A DNA stretch of 7,796 bases from Phycisphaerales bacterium UBA1910 (GTDB lineage: Bacteria; Planctomycetota; Phycisphaerae; Phycisphaerales; UBA1924), in contig DDGE01000021.1 in the NCBI GenBank assembly GCA_002337545.1, positions 10,283 through 18,078 on the forward strand, in the 5' to 3' direction. A program made the position numbers and the translations under genes. Positions 1-5,813 of this stretch are shown here, one piece after another. The notes beneath the pieces were generated by a model. The model had not been told where the DNA came from. It saw nothing but the letters and a program-made list of their open reading frames with translations, and ran no database searches. How positions within the stretch are numbered: position 1 is the stretch's first letter; the number at the start of each line of letters is the position of its first letter.

Positions 1-1313
1 TTGAAATCAAGAGTGATCGCGTTCGCACCGGCAGACCCATCGATGTCGTTCTGGTAGTACACCATTGCCTGACGCGAGTTGAACATCACGATGTCCTGAT
101 CGCCGTCGTTATCAAAGTCTGCGTTGAGCAAACCGCGACCTGCACTCTGAACATCCATCCCGCAGGCCGGGGCATGATCCGTAAAGTGCCCTGTGCCATC
201 GTTGAGGTACAGGATCGCCGGATCGGATTCGAACGATCCATTGAACCCGTTCGTCTCGTAGATATCGAGATGACCGTCGTGGTTGATGTCGATCGATATC
301 ACACCCCAACCCCAATACCCAAAGTTGCTCCCCCGCGTGACGGATTCCTCAATAAAGACATGAGGCGTTGCGCCACCCATGTACATCATGTTCCCCGAGC
401 CGCTCGTCTGATCGTGATTGATGCGGGAGCTGACATACCAATCCCATGCGCCGTCGCCGTTGTAATCGCCGAAGGTATTGCCCATCCCGTTAGAATCGAG
501 CCCCGTCCCGTTGCCCGGCGTCATCGAAGAGAAGGTGCCGTCGGTTTCATTCACGAAGTAATGCGAGGTAAAGAAGTCCGCGACCCACAGCAACTCGGGG
601 TACCGATCGCCGTCCATATCAACAAACCGGGGCGCGAACCCGCGGTTCGTGGACATATCGATGTCCAGTGCGCTCTGGGTGACATTGGTGAATGTCCCGT
701 CGCCATTGTTACGGAAAAGGCGGCTGCCACCTAACCACCCCGCGACCGCGAGGTCCAGATCACCATCCAGATCGTAATCCCCAAACGCGCCCGAGAATGT
801 ATCCCCCTGAAACGCGTCCCCGATACTCACGCCCGCGACGGATGTGACATCAGTGAACGATCCATCACCGTTGTTTCGATAGAGGACATTCCATCCGGGC
901 TCGCGACCATCTGGGCCGCCGAGCGATGTGACATAGAGGTCGAGGTAGCCGTCGTTGTTGTAGTCTCCCACCGCGGCGCCGGTCCCCTGATGCGTCCGCG
1001 CGACGCCCCAAGCCTCGCCCTGCTCGGAGAAGTTGCCCGTGCCATCATTGATATAGAGCCGATCGATCCCGGCGGACCCGCCGATCACGAACAGGTCTTG
1101 ATCCCCGTCGTTATCAAAGTCTCCGACGGCTCCACCGCCACCCATGAACTCGACATCCGGCCCATGAGAAACAGTCGCGTGAATCGCGTCCAATCCCACC
1201 GAGAGTGCCCGTTCAGAAACCACCGGTGGGGCCGCGTGCCCCAACGAAACGACCATTCCCGCATTTGCGATGAACACATGCAGCAAAGCACGGGACTCAT
1301 ATGCATCACACAT
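1..1313 (-). CDS. Secreted FG-GAP/VCBS repeat beta-propeller protein (3' end outside window)
   Basis: Reading the minus strand from ATG 1313 gives 437 uninterrupted codons that leave the window at base 1, so the C-terminus is missing. GAGG lies 5 bases before the ATG, and an in-frame stop lies further upstream. Residues 9-27 are hydrophobic and end in LGHA-APP, a likely signal peptide. Seven calcium-loop motifs (DxDxDGxxD type) start near residues 65, 117, 179, 232, 283, 342 and 399, for example DFDNDGDQD, DYNNDGYLD and DYDLDGDLD. Their spacing of 51-62 residues matches FG-GAP/VCBS blades, with LYxNDGTGxF or LFRNNGDGTF between them. The fourth loop, DMDGDRYPE, is a variant. The last visible residues (NAITLDF) resemble the start of an ASPIC/UnbV domain, which often follows such repeats. 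Known members are exported or surface proteins; the ligand here cannot be told. The gene has its own leader and candidate promoter. Confidence 0.9.
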   Translation of the reverse strand, partial: MCDAYESRALLHVFIANAGMVVSLGHAAPPVVSERALSVGLDAIHATVSHGPDVEFMGGGGAVGDFDNDGDQDLFVIGGSAGIDRLYINDGTGNFSEQGEAWGVARTHQGTGAAVGDYNNDGYLDLYVTSLGGPDGREPGWNVLYRNNGDGSFTDVTSVAGVSIGDAFQGDTFSGAFGDYDLDGDLDLAVAGWLGGSRLFRNNGDGTFTNVTQSALDIDMSTNRGFAPRFVDMDGDRYPELLWVADFFTSHYFVNETDGTFSSMTPGNGTGLDSNGMGNTFGDYNGDGAWDWYVSSRINHDQTSGSGNMMYMGGATPHVFIEESVTRGSNFGYWGWGVISIDINHDGHLDIYETNGFNGSFESDPAILYLNDGTGHFTDHAPACGMDVQSAGRGLLNADFDNDGDQDIVMFNSRQAMVYYQNDIDGSAGANAITLDF

Positions 1314-1333
1314 ACAGACCTCGTCATATGAGT
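1295..1333 (-). promoter_or_regulatory. Inverted repeat enclosing the ribosome binding site and start codon of the FG-GAP gene
   Basis: ACTCATATG at 1295-1303 and CATATGAGT at 1325-1333 form a perfect 9-base inverted repeat with 21 bases between the arms. In the minus-strand mRNA the loop would carry the GAGG ribosome binding site (1319-1322) and the AUG start (1311-1313). CATATG is itself palindromic, so only three bases per arm add to the match. A start-site hairpin is therefore possible but not proven. A dimeric DNA-binding protein could also use the two CATATG sites. Confidence 0.35.
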
Positions 1334-1342
1334 TATCAAATG

Positions 1343-1361
1343 GATCGTGACCCCCACGATC
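1343..1361 (-). promoter_or_regulatory. Leader hairpin upstream of the FG-GAP gene
   Basis: GATCGTG at 1343-1349 pairs perfectly with CACGATC at 1355-1361 around a 5-base loop. It lies about 30 bases before the FG-GAP start codon and inside its presumed leader. No T-run follows on the minus strand, so it does not look like a terminator. It may stabilise or regulate the leader. Confidence 0.35.
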
Positions 1362-1392
1362 TCACCCGACGGAGCTCTCCTCCGTTCAATGG

Positions 1393-1422
1393 AATATACC
1401 AGATCGCACATTCTGAGCACAA
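1393..1422 (-). promoter_or_regulatory. Candidate promoter of the FG-GAP gene
   Basis: On the minus strand, TTGTGC (1417-1422) stands 18 bases before TATATT (1393-1398). The -10 box matches the sigma-70 consensus at five of six positions; the -35 box is weak, matching only TTG. Transcription would begin near 1387, giving a leader of about 70 bases. The -35 box sits just past the T-run of the YHYH terminator, so the gene would have its own transcript. Confidence 0.4.
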
Positions 1423-1424
1423 AC

Positions 1425-1451
1425 AAAAATCCCGCCAATCGTGGCGGGATT
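1425..1451 (-). terminator. Rho-independent terminator of the YHYH gene
   Basis: A perfect 9-base stem, AATCCCGCC (1428-1436) with GGCGGGATT (1443-1451), closes a 6-base loop. On the minus strand it is followed by TTTTTGTTTGT. It begins 24 bases past the YHYH stop codon, which identifies the gene it serves and separates it from the FG-GAP gene downstream. Confidence 0.88.
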
Positions 1452-1475
1452 CAAGCAAGACCTACTTTGGTCCTT

Positions 1476-2537
1476 TCAGTTTCCTGGGCGCTGCCCCCGA
1501 TTCGGACGCGTGCGGCGCTGCTGGCCCGGGCGTGGACGCTCTCGGGCGCCGGGATCTTCCTGCCCGCCCTGCGGACCACCGGGACCACCTCGTCGTGCCA
1601 GCGCCTCGCTGGGTTCGCCCTTCCAAAGGCGCGGAACATTGGGGAACGCGCCCGAGATCACATAGTAATAGGTACCCATCGGGAACTCGGGCGTCACGCC
1701 GAAACGCCCGTTGCACTCGTCCAGATCACCGCTGCCCTCGACATACTCAAAGTCGTAGGCGAATGTGCCGTCATATGTACCACCCGGCCCGTCCGGAGTC
1801 TCAGGGCGCTTGCCCTTCTTGAGCCGGTAGCTCGTATCCAGTTCCTTGATCTGGGAATCCGCGTCCCACGCATCGGCGTAGGAGTATGGGCCATAGATCG
1901 GGAACCCATCGAACGCCCAGCCGAGCAGGATCATCTGCTCAGGACCGGCGTCCCCACTCAGATTCTCGATCAGCCCGGTGGGCAGGCCGTGGTAGTGGTA
2001 CTTGCCGGTCGGCTGGACATGCGCGTTGTTCTCGTCGATCCCGAATGGCACACCGCCGCCCATGGCGTCGTAGTTCCATTCGCTGCCGCCCCCGAACACG
2101 CGTCCCTCGGCACTCCAGAACTCGCCGGTACCCGCGTCGAAGATCACGCCGTTGATCGCGATCCCGAACTCGGAGCGAGCGATCGTCGGCTCGTCCGCGA
2201 GGCGGGGAAGCAGCGGCACCTTGTACTCGTGGCTTTGAGGGCGGATCGCGTTCGGGTTGCCCGAGTTGGGGAATGCCCCGGTCTCATGGTCCGGCAGCCC
2301 GTTCGAACGAATGACACGCATGCCGTCCTCGATCGTGATTGAAACCTCCGGCTCCGGGAGCTCGATCGCCTCCATCAGTGCCCGTCCTTGCCCGCCCTGA
2401 TTCTGGGGTTGCGTCAACTCCGCCTCCGTCTCTGCGGGGAGTTCCTCGTGGCCCGGGTGGGCGGATGCCATCGAGCAAAGGGCCATCGCGGTTCCCATTG
2501 CCAAAACAGATCGATATCGAGTGCACAAACTCGGCAT
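1476..2537 (-). CDS. Secreted YHYH-domain protein
   Basis: This encodes 353 residues. The start at 2537 is chosen because AAGGA (2544-2548) lies 6 bases upstream and the N-terminus is a typical signal peptide: TRYR, a hydrophobic stretch at residues 10-24, then ASA before HPGHEE. The frame is open upstream to 2690, but that extension is not protein-like and would bury the signal. Residues 124-307 match the YHYH family: IAINGVIFDAGTG, the motif YHYHGLPTGL (YHYH at 180-183), GWAFDGFPIYGPY (206-218), DECNGRFG (273-280) and YYYVISGAFP (290-299). Function in this family is not established; the conserved His, Tyr and Asp residues suggest metal binding, which is inference. The last 46 residues are a low-complexity tail rich in Arg, Gly, Pro and Gln. 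The gene stands alone, with its own terminator. Confidence 0.92.
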   Translation of the reverse strand: MPSLCTRYRSVLAMGTAMALCSMASAHPGHEELPAETEAELTQPQNQGGQGRALMEAIELPEPEVSITIEDGMRVIRSNGLPDHETGAFPNSGNPNAIRPQSHEYKVPLLPRLADEPTIARSEFGIAINGVIFDAGTGEFWSAEGRVFGGGSEWNYDAMGGGVPFGIDENNAHVQPTGKYHYHGLPTGLIENLSGDAGPEQMILLGWAFDGFPIYGPYSYADAWDADSQIKELDTSYRLKKGKRPETPDGPGGTYDGTFAYDFEYVEGSGDLDECNGRFGVTPEFPMGTYYYVISGAFPNVPRLWKGEPSEALARRGGPGGPQGGQEDPGARERPRPGQQRRTRPNRGQRPGN

Positions 2538-2761
2538 GAAGCTTCCTTTCAATAGTGGGTATAGCAGTTGTGGCTTCAGATCCGAATTACGCGACACTGA
2601 CATCCGGATTGCATGATGCTTCAAACAAGCGCACAAATACTCCATTCTAATCACGGGCCGGATGTGTACCGGATTCAAACTTCGATTCACCGATGAAACC
2701 CAGCAGAGTTTCGAAGCGGTGAACAGATAAAGGCAGAGAAAGAACTCACGATTGAGCCATC
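2538..2761. other. Upstream region of the YHYH gene, no gene seen
   Basis: These 224 bases hold no credible coding sequence. On the minus strand a TATACC box lies about 20 bases before the YHYH start codon, but no good -35 box accompanies it, so the promoter is not assigned. The sequence ATCCGG recurs three times between about 2600 and 2675, including an 8-base inverted pair (ACATCCGG and CCGGATGT) about 50 bases apart. This could be an operator or chance. Confidence 0.4.
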
Positions 2762-2797
2762 AAAAAACGCCGCTGGCTCGATGCCAACGGCGTTTTC
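2762..2797 (-). terminator. Rho-independent terminator of tRNA-Ala, possibly two-way
   Basis: A 12-base stem with one G-U pair joins 2766-2777 and 2783-2794 around a 5-base loop. On the minus strand it is followed by a run of six T, ending the tRNA transcript a few bases after the mature 3' end. On the plus strand the stem is followed by TTTTCTTC, so weak termination of plus-strand transcripts is also possible. Confidence 0.88.
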
Positions 2798-2803
2798 TTC
2801 AAG

Positions 2804-2876
<73 letters not shown>

Positions 2877-2906
2877 GTGTGGGCTCTCGAACATGCCGAG
2901 ACAGGA

Positions 2907-2934
2907 ATCGTAGTGCCCCCACGGCTCGGGTCAA
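2907..2934 (-). promoter_or_regulatory. Promoter of tRNA-Ala
   Basis: On the minus strand, TTGACC (2929-2934) is separated by 16 bases from TACGAT (2907-2912). The -35 box matches the sigma-70 consensus at five positions of six and the -10 box at four. Transcription would start near 2900, about 24 bases before the mature tRNA 5' end, a normal arrangement for a tRNA gene. Confidence 0.7.
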
Positions 2935-3045
2935 GATTGCGCAGGAAGATCACCTAATCGGGCGTTTTTGGAGCGCATGCTCATACTGGGTGGATCAAAC
3001 CTCCAGAAAATCCGAATAGAGCTACAGGACGCTAGGAGTACCCCT

Positions 3046-3333
3046 GTGATGCCCACAGTGTGCAACGAACTCAACTGGTGGATCGAAACCAACGGCTCGA
3101 CCCACACCACCCCGAACGAGCGATTGGTGCCAAATCGTCCGCTGCTCGCACGCGGGAAGGTCTACCTCGACTCCAAGTCCGGCGTCATTATCGCCATCAA
3201 CAACGCCCCGGCCCACCCGGAGTTGATGTCTCGCCAGCTGCTGGATGTCCTTCACACCCGATTCCCGGGCACCCGATGGTGGATCAAGGACCCCGCACCC
3301 GTGGTGCAGCCCAACACCAGCGCCGCGTCCTGA
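3046..3333 (+). CDS. Small hypothetical protein, 95 residues
   Basis: I do not recognise the family. The chosen GTG start at 3046 has AGGAG (3034-3038) 7 bases upstream. ATG 3049 is the next codon, and more upstream starts (TTG 2968, ATG 2977) are less well placed. The protein is soluble, with no signal peptide or membrane segment. It has a Trp-rich N-terminal part (NELNWWIETNG), a central stretch that reads like a beta hairpin (RGKVYLDSKSGVIIAINNAP), a likely helix (PELMSRQLLDVLHTRFP), then TRWWIKDPAP and a Pro/Ser/Ala tail. It may be a small alpha/beta domain. Its stop lies 23 bases before the end of the convergent pyrB. The opposite strand lacks a better candidate, and codon use is like the neighbours. 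Confidence 0.6.
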   Translation: MMPTVCNELNWWIETNGSTHTTPNERLVPNRPLLARGKVYLDSKSGVIIAINNAPAHPELMSRQLLDVLHTRFPGTRWWIKDPAPVVQPNTSAAS

Positions 3334-3356
3334 GTGCAGCGCTTACACCGTGCCCC

Positions 3357-4268
3357 TCAACCCCGATCGAGCGCGAGCTTGATCGCGGCCTTGCGCACCA
3401 GCACACCGCCGGCAACCTGATCACGGATAATGCTCCGGTGACCGTCCGCCACCGCCCCCGCGATCTCCACCCCACGATTCATCGGCCCGGGGTGCATCAC
3501 AATCGCCTCGTCTTTCATCCGATCCGCACGCCCGAGCGTTAATCCGTAGCACTCGTGATACAAACGCTGCGACGCGAGTCGTGCACCGCCACCACGCTCG
3601 AACTGGATCCGGAGCATCATCATCACATCCGCATCATCGACGAGCGCATCGAGATCATGCGAGACCTCGCATCCCAACGCGGATACACCCGCAGGGCACA
3701 TCATGGGAGGCCCGCAGAGCGTGACCCGAGCGCCCAGCGCACGGAGCAGACCGACATTCGATCGTGCAACCCGCGATGAGACCACATCGCCAACGATCAC
3801 GGCATGCAGCCCTGAGAAATCCCATCCCGCTGTGCGACCATGCGCACGCCCGATGTTGAGCGCGTCGGTCAGCGCCTGGGTCGGATGCTGGTGCATGCCA
3901 TCGCCGGCGTTGATCACGGGGAGCTGAACATGCCGACTGAGCAGATCGCACGCGCCGCTCTGCGCCGCTCGCACTACGAAGGCATCCACCCCCATCGACT
4001 CGATCGTCCACGCCGTATCGATCAGGGTCTCGCCCTTCGATACGGACGACCCCTTCGCGCTCAGATCCACAACATCTGCGCCGAGTCTTTGTGCCGCGAC
4101 CGTGAAACTGACACGCGTGCGGGTCGAATCCTCGAAGAACAGGTTGGCAACTGTGCGTCCCGCGAGCTCATCGCCGGAGAATGCGTCCGTGTGCGCAAGC
4201 GTCAAGAGCTCGCGTGCTTCTTGAGCATCCGCGCCGTGCATCCCCAACAGATGGTGCCCGCTCCACAT
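3357..4268 (-). CDS. pyrB: Aspartate carbamoyltransferase catalytic chain
   Basis: The 303-residue product catalyses carbamoyl phosphate plus L-aspartate to N-carbamoyl-L-aspartate, the committed step of pyrimidine synthesis, in the cytoplasm. Visible motifs are FFEDSTRTR (44-52, carbamoyl-phosphate loop), KGSSVSKGET (72-81, carrying the Ser and Lys contributed to the neighbouring subunit's active site), VVRAAQSG (R100), DGMHQHPTQALTD (H128 and Q131), GDVVSSRVARSN, and HPGPMNRGVEI near the C-terminus. Length and motifs fit the catalytic chains that form simple trimers or join dihydroorotase; no regulatory chain (pyrI) or pyrC is visible here. The ATG at 4268 has GGAG (4277-4280) 8 bases upstream. 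It lies 15 bases after the lipoprotein gene's stop, so the two are probably co-transcribed. No terminator was found after it. Confidence 0.97.
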   Translation of the reverse strand: MWSGHHLLGMHGADAQEARELLTLAHTDAFSGDELAGRTVANLFFEDSTRTRVSFTVAAQRLGADVVDLSAKGSSVSKGETLIDTAWTIESMGVDAFVVRAAQSGACDLLSRHVQLPVINAGDGMHQHPTQALTDALNIGRAHGRTAGWDFSGLHAVIVGDVVSSRVARSNVGLLRALGARVTLCGPPMMCPAGVSALGCEVSHDLDALVDDADVMMMLRIQFERGGGARLASQRLYHECYGLTLGRADRMKDEAIVMHPGPMNRGVEIAGAVADGHRSIIRDQVAGGVLVRKAAIKLALDRG

Positions 4269-4283
4269 CGAATCGACTCCGGA

Positions 4284-5033
4284 TTAATCATCCACTGGGA
4301 CTTCGCGGTAGGTCCCGCCTGTGTTGCTCGACGGCTGTTCCGCCACGGGTGCGGGGGCCGGCTCGACGGGCGTTTGCTCGACCTGTGCCTCTTGTTCCTC
4401 CTCGACCGATTCCACGGGCTCGGGAGCCGTGGACATCTCGGAGCGATCGTCGATGCCGTCTTCCATCATCTTGAGCTCGGCCTCGGGGATGGGCACATAC
4501 AGCGGCGGCACAGGTATGGTCCCCGGTGCCCAATGCTGAACGCGATTCATCACCCATCGCCGGATCCCACCATTGAGCCAAACCGTGATGTTGCCCGTGA
4601 AGTCACTCCCGTCAAAGCTTCGCGCGGGGTAGAGCACATCCACCTTCGCATCCGAGGCACGGATCCAGATCCGACCGATGTGGTAGACCGGGATCGAATC
4701 ATCCATTCCCTCGTATGGAATCACAACCCCATCGGGGAGACCCTCGACGATCTCCTGCGCCGACTCCAGGCTTGTTCCGACCGGGAGGTTGACGCTGTAT
4801 CGCCCCTGGGCATCGCGCATCGGGTAGCGTTCGAATGCTTCCTGCAATGCCTTGTTGGCCACCTTCTTTGCGTGCAGATGGTTCGCGCTCTTGAACGCGG
4901 GGGCACTCTCGGGCGCGGGTACATTGGTATAACTCATGCACCCGCCGAGCGAAGCCAAGGCAATCGCCGCAGATGTGATCACCAACACGGGGGTTTTCAG
5001 GGTCCAGGAATCTGTTCGCGTTGTGCGTGCCAT
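4284..5033 (-). CDS. Putative lipoprotein of unknown function, upstream of pyrB
   Basis: The 249-residue product begins with a basic N-terminus, a hydrophobic segment (about residues 12-29) and a lipobox ending SLGGC, with C32 the likely lipidated cysteine. It would therefore be anchored in a membrane facing the periplasm. I do not recognise the mature domain. Residues 40-190 look globular, with FERYPMRDAQGRYSVNLP, IPVYHIGRIWIRASDAKVDV and NITVWLNGGIRRWV. The rest, from about residue 200, is a low-complexity tail rich in Glu, Pro, Val and Ala that ends in REVPVDD and may span the periplasm or wall. The ATG at 5033 has GGAG (5039-5042) 5 bases upstream. It is the first gene of an apparent operon with pyrB, though no functional link is evident. 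Confidence 0.85.
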   Translation of the reverse strand: MARTTRTDSWTLKTPVLVITSAAIALASLGGCMSYTNVPAPESAPAFKSANHLHAKKVANKALQEAFERYPMRDAQGRYSVNLPVGTSLESAQEIVEGLPDGVVIPYEGMDDSIPVYHIGRIWIRASDAKVDVLYPARSFDGSDFTGNITVWLNGGIRRWVMNRVQHWAPGTIPVPPLYVPIPEAELKMMEDGIDDRSEMSTAPEPVESVEEEQEAQVEQTPVEPAPAPVAEQPSSNTGGTYREVPVDD

Positions 5034-5071
5034 GCGTGCTCCACTGCGTCCATCGAGTCTCGTCCTCGAAC

Positions 5072-5100
5072 ATCATAGTGCCCCCCCGATGACTCGGCAG
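5072..5100 (-). promoter_or_regulatory. Weak candidate promoter of the lipoprotein-pyrB operon
   Basis: On the minus strand TATGAT (5072-5077) is a good -10 box, matching five of six consensus bases, about 40 bases before the lipoprotein start codon. The -35 region around 5094-5100 is poor (TGCCGA or CTGCCG). The spacer holds a run of seven G (5081-5087). The region between 5034 and 5134 also has to serve ubiX on the other strand; no clear ubiX promoter was found. Confidence 0.35.
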
Positions 5101-5134
5101 CGCGAAACCTGCGCCGCCTACATAGGATCACCCG

Positions 5135-5806
5135 ATGCCCGACACCCCCCCGATGCGATCCCGCCAGACCCCGCCGCCGCCAAAGGTTCCAGATACGAGC
5201 GGGAAACGCTATATTCTCGGGATCACGGGCGCCTCGGGCGCGGTCTACGCAACCCGCCTCATCGATCAGCTCCTCACAAAGGGTCACGAACTCCACCTCG
5301 TCGTCTCGGACTATGGCAAACGCCTCCTCGCGGATGAGATGAAGATCACGAAACTCAGCCTGGGCACACTGGCTCCACACCTCGCTGAGGATCAGCACGC
5401 ATCGGCGTACGAAGGCCGCCTGATCATCCACCCACACAAGGATGTGGGCGCGAGCATCGCCAGTGGCAGCTTCCTCCACGACGGCATGGCCGTGCTCCCC
5501 TGCTCCTCAACCTCGCTGGGCGCGATCGCGACCGGCTCGGGCTCCAACCTGCTCGCTCGCGCCGCGGCCGTCACCCTCAAGGAACGCCGCCCATTGATCG
5601 TGTGTCACCGTGAGTCGCCGCTGAATCTCATCGACATCGAGAACATGCGCACCCTGACACTCGCGGGCGCGACCATCGCACCGTGCAACCCCGGGCTCTA
5701 CCTGCTCCCCCAGTCGATCGACGACATCGTGGACTTCACCGTTGGCAAGGTCCTCGACCTGCTCCACATCGAGCACGACCTCAAGACCCGCTGGGGCGAG
5801 GACTGA
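5135..5806 (+). CDS. ubiX: Flavin prenyltransferase UbiX/Pad1 family
   Basis: The 223-residue product should join dimethylallyl phosphate to reduced FMN, making the prenylated FMN cofactor used by UbiD-type decarboxylases. Motifs: GITGASGA (29-36, nucleotide-binding loop), ASGSF (109-113), PCSSTSLGAIATG (122-134), LKERRPL (148-154), RESPLNLI (159-166), Y189 in LYLLPQS, and SIDDIVDF plus VGKVLDLL at the C-terminus. ATG 5135 has AGGA (5124-5127) 7 bases upstream. The first 24 residues are a proline-rich extension before the fold begins; M7 is an alternative start that shortens it only slightly. No ubiD or quinone gene lies nearby, so the partner decarboxylase, and whether it serves ubiquinone, futalosine-route menaquinone or another pathway, cannot be told. 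It converges on the next gene with a 7-base gap. Confidence 0.95.
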   Translation: MPDTPPMRSRQTPPPPKVPDTSGKRYILGITGASGAVYATRLIDQLLTKGHELHLVVSDYGKRLLADEMKITKLSLGTLAPHLAEDQHASAYEGRLIIHPHKDVGASIASGSFLHDGMAVLPCSSTSLGAIATGSGSNLLARAAAVTLKERRPLIVCHRESPLNLIDIENMRTLTLAGATIAPCNPGLYLLPQSIDDIVDFTVGKVLDLLHIEHDLKTRWGED

Positions 5807-5813
5807 TCGCCCA

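Noticed and set aside
174..734. A plus-strand open frame of 186 residues
   Set aside because: It is antisense to the FG-GAP gene, whose calcium loops are unmistakable in the other strand.
827..1438. Apparent breaks in the FG-GAP gene, with short minus-strand frames at 827-1048 and 1085-1438
   Set aside because: These are other frames. Direct translation from 1313 to 1 has no stop or frameshift; the gene is simply cut by the window edge.
1347..2342. A 331-residue open frame on the plus strand
   Set aside because: It lies antisense to the YHYH gene, has no start signal, and its sequence is the Arg/Pro-rich type expected from the reverse of GC-rich coding DNA.
2538..2690. Upstream in-frame extension of the YHYH gene to an ATG at 2690
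   Set aside because: The added 51 residues are not protein-like and would place the signal peptide internally; the inner ATG has a good ribosome binding site.
2968..3045. Upstream start (TTG 2968 or ATG 2977) for the small hypothetical protein
   Set aside because: GGAG lies only 3 bases before ATG 2977 and nothing suitable precedes TTG 2968, whereas GTG 3046 has AGGAG at the ideal distance. The added residues lack pattern, but the call is not certain.
3840..5078. A 412-residue open frame on the plus strand
   Set aside because: It runs antisense across pyrB and the lipoprotein gene, both clearly real, and shows no domain or plausible start.
5095..5118. Imperfect hairpin upstream of ubiX
   Set aside because: The 8-base stem has a mismatch, no T-run follows, and GC-rich DNA yields such stems often.
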